NCBI GenBank assembly: GCA_004357415.1
Contig: SMVY01000086.1
Span: forward strand, 1 to 14,753
DNA: 14,753 nucleotides
Source of the DNA: Gemmatimonadota bacterium
Lineage (GTDB): Bacteria > Gemmatimonadota > Gemmatimonadetes > Gemmatimonadales > GWC2-71-9
Direction: 5' to 3'
Position 1 is the first letter of the stretch, and the number at the start of each line of letters is the position of its first letter. The notes beneath the pieces are model-generated. The model saw only the letters and a list, made by a program, of their open reading frames with translations. It was not told where the DNA came from and did not search any database. This document shows, one piece after another, positions 5,671 through 11,153 of the stretch. The translations under genes were made by a program, and so were the position numbers.

Positions 5671-7347
5671 TCAGCCTACGACGGGCTCGTCGGTACGCGG
5701 CAAGAGATCCAGCAGCTCTTCCAGCAGTGGCCGGAGCCCCATGAAGATTCCTGGACGGTCGAGGCATTCACTGATTTCCCGTCCCAGGTGCTTGGCCCGT
5801 TCCTGGGCAGCAGCACCGCGGTACAGCAGCGTGTCGATATCGACCACCGGTTCCTCGGCCACCGGCTGAGCCTCGGGTTGGGACGGGGTGGCGAGCGACG
5901 GTTCCGCCGTCGTGTCCGCCATGCGGAGCTGATGGTATGTGGTGAAGCTCGCTGCCAGCCCGACCTCCTCAGAGGCTACGGCTGCGGGGGAGGCGGGGAT
6001 GCCCGACGACGGCGCCTTCACGGCTGCCTCCTCGCTGGGTGCCAGATCAGCGATGGACACCACGGGTTCTGCGGCCTGCGGGACGGCGGGGGATGCTGCC
6101 TCGGCTGCCCCACCCGGTGCGCCGAGACCAGCCGCCAGGGCCTCCAGTTTGGCAACGGCGGCTTCATGGCTGCTTTCGTCGGACATCGTCTTGAGCGTTT
6201 GACCGGATTCTCGTAACGATTGCCCAAAGGAGGCCAGCCCCTCACTCTCGTCAGCGGTCCGAAGTGTTGCCTTGGCGGCATCGGCGAACGCGTCGAAGGC
6301 GGAGCCCAGAAGCCGACCGATCCTGGCGTCCAACCCTCGCAGTGTGTCGATGACCGCCAACAACCGGAGTTGGCGCTCGACCAGTGAGCCGGCCGACAGC
6401 AGGGTGTCGGCCAGCCGTACGAGGTGCTCGCCCTGGCTCACGATCTCTACGGCGCCGAGTTGGGCCGCTTTGGGTAATGCCTTGCCTGGGGTAACAATTG
6501 AGTCGGCTCCGGCCGGTGCCAGGGTGTCGATCGATACCACGTCGTCCTCTAACCCAAAGGCGCCGATCAGGACCTGGCTGAATCGCTTGGCCTCGTCCGA
6601 TTCCGGATCGGGGCGGCCCTGATGCGCCACGTCGCGTGAGGCTCTGGTCATCGCCTCGGCCCCGAGGCGAAACACGCTTACGATATCCGGCGGATGGGCA
6701 TGCATTCTGGTAAGGTTGGCAGCGGCCATTTCCAACCCTTCCAGCATTTCCGGAAGCGGCGAGAGATCGGTGAGTTCCGCCAGTCCCCGCAGCGATTGCA
6801 TGCGGCGAACCGCGTGGTGAATTGGGTCGGCATCGGCCGGATCGGCCGCCAGGGCTCGCCCGGCGCGCTCGAGGGCCGAGGCGATGAGGGCCCCTTCCCG
6901 GGCGACGAAGGCCCTGACGCCGGTATTCAAAGCTCCGGGTTCAGCGTCCGTGGATCGGCGGTGGGTGGCTGGACCGGGCTGGCCGGCCACCTGCTCCAGG
7001 TCGCGGGCAAGTCGCGCGGCTTTCTGGGTTTCGGCCTGGCTCCAGGTCGTAGCATTGCGCAGGAGTTCCTTGAGCGTCTCGATCCCCTGGGCGGCGATCT
7101 CCCGGGCAGCGGCGTCCCACGTCAGGCTGCCGTCCCGGTAGGCCCGGGCGATGGCTTCGAGGCCCCCGGCGGCGCCGGCGAAATCCGCCTGGTTGGCCAT
7201 CAGCGCCGATCCCCTGAGCGCCCGGGCGAAGCGGACGAATTCGTCCCGCTTGGGACCTCCCTCCTGGTCGACGATGGTTGCCAGACGTTCGAGGTATTCC
7301 CCCGCCTCGAGCGCAAAGAAATCCATGGACCCGAGTGAGCTGTTCAT
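5671..7347 (-). CDS. HPt-like scaffold protein without phosphorylatable histidines
   Basis: 558 residues, mostly helical, no signal peptide or membrane segment, so cytoplasmic. Two helical modules resemble histidine phosphotransfer (HPt) domains. In the first (about 5-120) the core reads ARALRGSA at 41-48, where an HPt has AHTLKGSA, so R42 replaces the phospho-His. In the second (about 145-265) MQSLRG at 183-188 aligns the same way with Q184 at that site. A further helical region spans about 290-410. A short motif recurs three times: VVSIDTLAP at 270-278, PVVSIADLAP at 428-437 and PVVDIDTLLYRG at 500-511; Ala/Pro-rich linkers flank the last two. The C-terminus (512-550) is helical. The start is the ATG at 7347, preceded by GAGGA; the frame is open further upstream but overlaps pdxJ. 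The function is unknown. A scaffold or decoy in two-component or CheA-like signalling is inference. Confidence 0.7.
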   Translation of the reverse strand: MNSSLGSMDFFALEAGEYLERLATIVDQEGGPKRDEFVRFARALRGSALMANQADFAGAAGGLEAIARAYRDGSLTWDAAAREIAAQGIETLKELLRNATTWSQAETQKAARLARDLEQVAGQPGPATHRRSTDAEPGALNTGVRAFVAREGALIASALERAGRALAADPADADPIHHAVRRMQSLRGLAELTDLSPLPEMLEGLEMAAANLTRMHAHPPDIVSVFRLGAEAMTRASRDVAHQGRPDPESDEAKRFSQVLIGAFGLEDDVVSIDTLAPAGADSIVTPGKALPKAAQLGAVEIVSQGEHLVRLADTLLSAGSLVERQLRLLAVIDTLRGLDARIGRLLGSAFDAFADAAKATLRTADESEGLASFGQSLRESGQTLKTMSDESSHEAAVAKLEALAAGLGAPGGAAEAASPAVPQAAEPVVSIADLAPSEEAAVKAPSSGIPASPAAVASEEVGLAASFTTYHQLRMADTTAEPSLATPSQPEAQPVAEEPVVDIDTLLYRGAAAQERAKHLGREISECLDRPGIFMGLRPLLEELLDLLPRTDEPVVG

Positions 7348-7352
7348 GCCGG

Positions 7353-7357
7353 TCCTC
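7353..7357 (-). promoter_or_regulatory. Shine-Dalgarno deciding the HPt-like gene start
   Basis: Minus-strand GAGGA lies 5 nt before the ATG at 7347. It selects this start over upstream in-frame codons that would overlap pdxJ. The 82-nt pdxJ to HPt spacer contains no convincing promoter or terminator. Confidence 0.65.
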
Positions 7358-7429
7358 GGTTGATCGTGGTAGTCAATAGTAATGACACCGTAACAGGGTA
7401 GCGGGATTTCCCGGCGTGGCTGCCTCGGT

Positions 7430-8149
7430 TCAGGTAGTCTTGACCAGGGCCACCATTTCTGCAACGGCCGCGCCAATGCCGACCATGATGGCCCGGCTGA
7501 TGATGCTGTGGCCGATGTTGAACTCCTCGATGGCCTCGATCCGGGCGACGGGCCCTACGTTCTGGTAGGTCAAGCCGTGGCCGGCGTGAACCGCCAGGCC
7601 GAGTTGGCGTGCGTGGGCGGCGGCGTCCCGCAGCGCTTGCAGGGTCCCCGGATCGTGGCGCCACGCCAAGGCGTAGCGCCCGGTGTGGAGTTCCACGGCC
7701 GGGATGGCCAGCTCCCGGGCGGCGTCGATGGCCACCGGGTCGGGGTCGATGAAGGCACTGACCCGGATACCGGCCTCGGTCAGGCGGGTGACCGCGCCGC
7801 GGACCCGCTCGGAGTCGGCGGTGAGGTCGAGGCCACCTTCCGTGGTGATTTCCTGACGCCGTTCAGGGACGAGCGTGGCCTGGTACGGGCGAACCCGGCA
7901 GGCCAGGTCGATGATGTCTGGTGCCAGGGCCAATTCCAGGTTCAGCACGGTTGAGATGCGGGCGGCCATGGCGTCGACATCTGCATCCTGGATGTGCCGG
8001 CGGTCTTCCCGCAAATGGATGGTGATCCCGTCGGCACCGGCCGCCTCGGCTAGTACGGCCGCTTCCACGGGATCGGGTTCGTCGGTCTGGCGTGCTTGGC
8101 GCACGGTGGCCACGTGGTCCACGTTGATGTAGAGTCGTGTGCTCGTCAT
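7430..8149 (-). CDS. pdxJ: Pyridoxine 5'-phosphate synthase
   Basis: Last ring-forming step of the DXP-dependent vitamin B6 pathway: condenses 1-deoxy-xylulose 5-phosphate with 3-amino-2-oxopropyl phosphate to pyridoxine 5'-phosphate, in a cytoplasmic TIM barrel. 239 residues, normal length. Motifs are INVDHVATVRQAR at 8-20, ITIHLREDRRHIQD at 42-55 (H45, R47 and H52 of the active site), the LELA strand at 71-74 with E72, TTEGGLD at 102-108, and the phosphate-binding VHAGHGLTYQNV at 187-198 with H191. The ATG at 8149 gives the family N-terminus; the Shine-Dalgarno is weak (GAGACGAGCA). It is the first gene of the leftward block, divergent from the lipoprotein gene. Confidence 0.97.
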   Translation of the reverse strand: MTSTRLYINVDHVATVRQARQTDEPDPVEAAVLAEAAGADGITIHLREDRRHIQDADVDAMAARISTVLNLELALAPDIIDLACRVRPYQATLVPERRQEITTEGGLDLTADSERVRGAVTRLTEAGIRVSAFIDPDPVAIDAARELAIPAVELHTGRYALAWRHDPGTLQALRDAAAHARQLGLAVHAGHGLTYQNVGPVARIEAIEEFNIGHSIISRAIMVGIGAAVAEMVALVKTT

Positions 8150-8211
8150 TGCTCGTCTCGTCGCCGTCCTATTAAGATTCCTTGCGACTGACCTTCACCC
8201 GTGAGGAGCTT
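8150..8211. other. Divergent intergenic region, pdxJ / lipoprotein
   Basis: These 62 nt separate two genes read in opposite directions and should hold promoters for both. I see one AT-richer patch (TATTAAGAT, 8170-8178) but no confident -35/-10 pair on either strand. Confidence 0.4.
8203..8208 (+). promoter_or_regulatory. Shine-Dalgarno for the lipoprotein gene
   Basis: GAGGAG ends 3 nt before the GTG at 8212 (5 nt from the GAGG core). It favours the GTG start, which leaves a short charged N-region before the lipoprotein signal, over an in-frame TTG at 8182. Confidence 0.6.
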
Positions 8212-8670
8212 GTGAACAAGACCTGGATGGTGGGGGCGCTGCTGCTGGCCGCCTGTGGCGGACAGACGGTGACCTTGGCACCGAGTCCCGGACCCGAGTA
8301 CGCGCTCCAGGAGTTCATGGCCGCGGTCGCCGACAGCAACCTCCCCAAGATGGCCGAGTATTGGGGGACCGCCAAGGGGGCTGCGGGCGAGATCGGGAAG
8401 CCGGCGGACTATCCCAAGCGTATCGAGGTCATGCAGCTCTGGCTGCGGGGGTACAGCTACCGCATCCTGGCCAGTACGCCGACCGACGCCGGACTCACCG
8501 GGCAACAAATGGCAGTGGAACTGGCCCGAGGTGACTGTCGCAAGCAGGTGCCGTTTCTGGCGGTGAAGACGAGAAGTAACCGCTGGGTCATCCAGAGCAT
8601 CGACCTCAATGCGGTCGGCAGCCCCATGATGCCGTGCTTTGATACCAGCGGCGGACCCCGGGGGGGATAG
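8212..8670 (+). CDS. Small predicted lipoprotein of unknown function
   Basis: 152 residues from the GTG start. The N-terminus is a type II signal peptide: a basic N-region (NK), hydrophobic WMVGALLLAA, and lipobox LAAC with lipidated Cys15, followed by GGQT. The mature part (about 25-140) is a compact alpha/beta stretch beginning PEYALQEFMAAVADSN and ending SNRWVIQSIDLNAVGS. The pattern of an N-terminal helix then strands is reminiscent of NTF2-like or DUF4440-type folds, but no family motif confirms this. Two further cysteines, C109 and C142, could pair in an oxidising compartment. It stands alone on this strand, divergent from pdxJ and convergent with the epimerase gene. I do not recognise the protein. 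Confidence 0.8.
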   Translation: MNKTWMVGALLLAACGGQTVTLAPSPGPEYALQEFMAAVADSNLPKMAEYWGTAKGAAGEIGKPADYPKRIEVMQLWLRGYSYRILASTPTDAGLTGQQMAVELARGDCRKQVPFLAVKTRSNRWVIQSIDLNAVGSPMMPCFDTSGGPRGG

Positions 8671-8681
8671 GGAACCTATCC
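8665..8681. terminator. Perfect hairpin between convergent genes, possible bidirectional terminator
   Basis: GGATAGG-GAA-CCTATCC forms a 7-bp stem with a 3-nt loop, overlapping the lipoprotein TAG stop and lying 17 nt beyond the epimerase stop on the other strand. Its place between two tail-to-tail genes suits a shared terminator, but no U-tract follows on either strand, so intrinsic termination would be weak. Confidence 0.45.
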
Positions 8682-8698
8682 GGGCTGATCGCCGTTGC

Positions 8699-9100
8699 TC
8701 ACTCGGTCAGTTCTATGAGAATGCCGGCCGTTGCCTCGGGGTGAATGAAGGCAACGCGCTTGCCGCCTTGGCCTATCCGGGGTTGTTCGTCGATCAGGCG
8801 GTAACCCCGCTCGTGGCACGTGCGGAGTGTCGCTTCCAGGTCGGGGACGCGGTAGGCAACATGATGAATGCCTGGGCCGCGCCGGGCGAGAAACTTGGCG
8901 ATGGGGCCGTCGGCATCCAGGGGCTCCAGCAATTCAACCTCGGACTCGCCGAGGGAGAGGGACACGATACGGGCGCCATCGACCGTCTCGGGTTCTCCCG
9001 GGGACAGCCCCAGCACGTCCCGGTAGAACGCCAGAGCCGATTCGATGCTGGTCACAGCCAGACCGACGTGAGCGATGACGGGAGGGGGGCCGGTCGGCAT
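8699..9100 (-). CDS. mce: Methylmalonyl-CoA epimerase
   Basis: Interconverts the 2S and 2R epimers of methylmalonyl-CoA, linking propionyl-CoA carboxylation to the B12-dependent mutase and the TCA cycle. 133 residues, a single VOC-fold domain of usual size. Family-typical segments are IAHVGLAVTSIESALAFY at 9-26 with metal-ligand H11, LGESEVELLEPL at 50-61, GPGIHHVAYRV at 76-86 with a metal-ligand His, and VAFIHPEATAGILIELTE at 116-133 with ligand E130. The ATG at 9100 has AAAGGG 7 nt upstream. The same frame stays open far past this start through the antisense of trxA and rsmI, which is not coding. No mutase or carboxylase gene is in the window. It diverges from trxA. Confidence 0.93.
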   Translation of the reverse strand: MPTGPPPVIAHVGLAVTSIESALAFYRDVLGLSPGEPETVDGARIVSLSLGESEVELLEPLDADGPIAKFLARRGPGIHHVAYRVPDLEATLRTCHERGYRLIDEQPRIGQGGKRVAFIHPEATAGILIELTE

Positions 9101-9132
9101 GATGGTACCCTTTATGATTGAAAGGCAATGCT

Positions 9133-9152
9133 GGGTGGGACAGTAACCACCC
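9133..9152. repeat. GC-rich inverted repeat in the mce / trxA divergent spacer
   Basis: GGGTGG (9133-9138) and CCACCC (9147-9152) are perfect inverted copies around GACAGTAA. The repeat lies 62 nt before the trxA ATG and 32 nt before the mce ATG on the other strand, inside a 114-nt spacer that must hold promoters for both genes. It could be an operator or an mRNA leader hairpin. A TTGAAA at 9118-9123 could be a -35 element, but no good -10 follows. Confidence 0.4.
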
Positions 9153-9214
9153 CTAAACCGAATACACAGGCCGATCACCCGGATATTCCGCCGGCCGCTT
9201 GGGAGATGATAATC

Positions 9215-9547
9215 ATGGACGCAACAAACGGTACCGTCACGCAGGTCACCGATGGCTCGTTCGCGACGGAAGTAGCCGAGGGCTTGGTGCTGGTAGATTT
9301 TTGGGCCACGTGGTGCGGCCCCTGCCAGATCGTGGCGCCGATCCTCGAAGACCTGGCCGGTGAGTACGCCGGCAAGATCAAGGTCGCCAAGCTGGATGTG
9401 GATTCCAATCCGCAGACGGCTCAGAAGTTCAATGTGCGGTCGATTCCCAGCATCCTGTTCTTCAAGGATGGCGAACTCGTGGACACCGTCGTCGGCGCAG
9501 TGCCGAAGGACATGCTCCAAGGGAAGATCGACGCCCTTATCGCCTGA
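9215..9547 (+). CDS. trxA: Thioredoxin
   Basis: Small cytoplasmic disulfide reductase that reduces protein disulfides and is recycled by thioredoxin reductase. 110 residues from the ATG at 9215, the standard thioredoxin length. The active site is WCGPC at 33-37 (C34, C37), preceded by LVLVDFWAT. The cis-proline loop RSIPSILFF and the closing helix are present, as is the KVAKLDVDSNPQTAQKF strand-helix. I chose this ATG because the core fold begins just after it and GGGAG lies 9 nt upstream. The frame is open back to an ATG at 9128, which would add 29 residues with no signal peptide. It is transcribed away from mce and followed by a clear terminator, so it is probably monocistronic. Confidence 0.97.
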   Translation: MDATNGTVTQVTDGSFATEVAEGLVLVDFWATWCGPCQIVAPILEDLAGEYAGKIKVAKLDVDSNPQTAQKFNVRSIPSILFFKDGELVDTVVGAVPKDMLQGKIDALIA

Positions 9548-9556
9548 CCACTGACT

Positions 9557-9584
9557 GGGCCGCTTCGGCGGCCTCTTCGCTTTT
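9557..9584 (+). terminator. Intrinsic terminator after trxA
   Basis: GGCCGC-TTCG-GCGGCC (9558-9573) is a perfect 6-bp stem with a UUCG tetraloop, extended by a G-T wobble pair. It is followed by a pyrimidine-rich tail ending in TTTT (9581-9584). It begins about 10 nt after the trxA stop and separates trxA from rsmI. Confidence 0.75.
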
Positions 9585-9629
9585 CCCCTCCGGCTTCCCC
9601 CCAGTCCCCGATCCCGCCACCTTTTCCCT

Positions 9630-10460
9630 ATGACCGGCACGCTGTTCGTGGTAGCCACGCCACTCGGCAATCTGGGCGACCTGTCACCCCGGGCCGCTGA
9701 TACCCTCCGCCAGGTGGCCGTGGTGGCCGCCGAAGATACCCGACGGACCAAGAGGTTGCTCAACCACATCGACGCCCGGCCGCGGCTGAAGAGCCTCCCC
9801 GCCTTTGCCGAAGCCGACCGGGCCGAAGCGGTGCTGGCTGAACTGGACAAGGGCCTCGACGTTGCCTTGGTGACCGACGCGGGAACACCCGGTGTCAGCG
9901 ATCCGGGAACCAGGCTCGTGGCCCTGGCCCGCGCCCGTGACATCATGGTCGTCCCCATTCCCGGACCTTCGGCCGTGGCCACGGCGCTCTCAGCCTCGGG
10001 CCTGCCCGCCGACCGCTATCTGTTTCTGGGATTCCCCCCGCGCAAAGGGTCGTCACGGAGAGCCTTGCTCGACACGGTAGCCACGTCGCCGTGGACGGTG
10101 GTGTTGTATGAATCCCCCAACCGCCTGGTTGCGTTGTTGCATGACCTCGGTGCGGCGCTGGGGGGAGACCGCGCGGCGGTGGTAGGCCGGGAGCTGACCA
10201 AGTTGCACGAAGAGATCGTGGCGGGGACCCTCGACGAACTGGAGGCGCGGTTCGCCGACGCATCCGTCAGGGGCGAAGTCACCGTGGTAGTGGCGGGTCG
10301 GCGCCAGGCCGCGGCTCAACCTGATCTCGCCGAGGTCACCAAGGCCGCGGAGGCTCTCATCGGTGAGGGGCTACCCACGAAGGACATCGTACGGCGGTTG
10401 ACGGAAAACTGGGGTCTGTCCCGTAATGAGGGATATCGCCTGGTCATGAGGTTGTCCTGA
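9630..10460 (+). CDS. rsmI: 16S rRNA (cytidine(1402)-2'-O)-methyltransferase
   Basis: SAM-dependent enzyme that 2'-O-methylates C1402 in the 16S rRNA decoding centre. 276 residues, usual length, tetrapyrrole-methylase fold. Motifs are LFVVATPLGNLGDLSPRA at 5-22, AEDTRRT at 34-40, the SAM-binding VTDAGTPGVSDPG at 81-93, IPGPSA at 110-115, LGFPPRKG at 133-140, LYESPNRL at 159-166 and GRELTKLHEE at 187-195. The C-terminal region (233-276) is the small helical domain typical of RsmI. The ATG start matches the family exactly, yet the 25 nt before it are pyrimidine-rich with no Shine-Dalgarno, so initiation is unusual. The TGA stop abuts the ATG of the next gene with no gap, suggesting coupled translation with DUF4159. 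Confidence 0.97.
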   Translation: MTGTLFVVATPLGNLGDLSPRAADTLRQVAVVAAEDTRRTKRLLNHIDARPRLKSLPAFAEADRAEAVLAELDKGLDVALVTDAGTPGVSDPGTRLVALARARDIMVVPIPGPSAVATALSASGLPADRYLFLGFPPRKGSSRRALLDTVATSPWTVVLYESPNRLVALLHDLGAALGGDRAAVVGRELTKLHEEIVAGTLDELEARFADASVRGEVTVVVAGRRQAAAQPDLAEVTKAAEALIGEGLPTKDIVRRLTENWGLSRNEGYRLVMRLS

Positions 10461-11153
10461 ATGCGCGTTTCATCCAGTTGGGTCGTGCTGCTGGCGGTGG
10501 CACTGCCGCTCCTCCCCGGAGGCGGTGTGTCTGTCTCCCCCTCCATCGCCGAGTCGACTCTGACGATCGGCCGGCTCCATTACCAGGGCGGTGGGGATTG
10601 GTACGCCAATCCGTCCAGTCTGCCCAACCTGTTGCGGGCCATCCGTGAGCGGACGCACTTGCGCACCGCCGAGCGGGAGCGGGTGGTGACGCTGGATGAC
10701 CCGGATCTCTGGAGCCACCCGTATCTCTACATGACGGGGCACGGTAATGTCAGGTTTACCGAGCAGCATCTGCAGGTACTCCGGCGTTACCTCCGCCAGG
10801 GCGGCTTTCTCCACGTCGACGACAATTACGGGATGGACCAATCGATTCGCCGGGAGTTCCAGCGGCTGTTCCCCAACGAGGCGTTACAGGAAGTGCCGCT
10901 CGACCATCCCATCTATCATGTCGTTTACCACATGCCCGAGGGCGTTCCCAAGATTCACCAGCACGACGGCAAGCCGGCTCAGGGATTCGGCATTTTTCTC
11001 GACGGACGACTGGCCGTGTTCTATTCCTATGAAAGTGATCTGGGCGACGGTTGGGAGGATCCCCAGGTGCACGACGATCCCGAAGCGACGCGGGAGCAGG
11101 CGCTGCGGATGGGCGTCAACCTCTTCGCCTATGCGGTGGGGTACGGCGGATGA
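10461..11153 (+). CDS. DUF4159 domain protein, predicted exported
   Basis: 230 residues. An N-terminal signal peptide (about 1-31) has R2, a hydrophobic core VVLLAVALPLLPGG and a small-residue exit. The rest is one DUF4159 domain: LTIGRLHYQGGGDWYANPSS at 34-53, YLYMTGHGNVRFTEQHLQVL at 88-107, RQGGFLHVDDNYGMDQS at 112-128, LDHPIYHVVY at 147-156 and FYSYESDLGDGWED at 190-203. The GGFLHVDD strand-turn and the conserved His and Asp residues resemble ThuA / class I glutamine amidotransferase-like folds, but no catalytic role is established. It starts immediately after the rsmI TGA, with GAGG 9 nt upstream, and overlaps the next gene by ATGA. In other bacteria DUF4159 genes neighbour DUF4175, MoxR, DUF58 and VWA genes. 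The function is unknown. Confidence 0.9.
   Translation: MRVSSSWVVLLAVALPLLPGGGVSVSPSIAESTLTIGRLHYQGGGDWYANPSSLPNLLRAIRERTHLRTAERERVVTLDDPDLWSHPYLYMTGHGNVRFTEQHLQVLRRYLRQGGFLHVDDNYGMDQSIRREFQRLFPNEALQEVPLDHPIYHVVYHMPEGVPKIHQHDGKPAQGFGIFLDGRLAVFYSYESDLGDGWEDPQVHDDPEATREQALRMGVNLFAYAVGYGG

Noticed and set aside
5044..6216. Plus-strand open frame of 390 codons opposite the flippase and HPt-like genes
   Set aside because: Composition is that of an antisense GC-rich shadow and it spans two real minus-strand genes and their junction.
9101..9982. Upstream extension of the epimerase frame on the minus strand (about 294 extra codons)
   Set aside because: It is antisense to trxA and rsmI, both certain genes, and the epimerase has its own ATG with a Shine-Dalgarno at 9100; the extension is a high-GC open frame.
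11051..11149. Upstream 33-codon extension of the DUF4175-like protein
   Set aside because: It overlaps the DUF4159 coding end and adds a non-conserved-looking Arg/Gly stretch; the ATGA overlap at 11150 is the normal coupled start.
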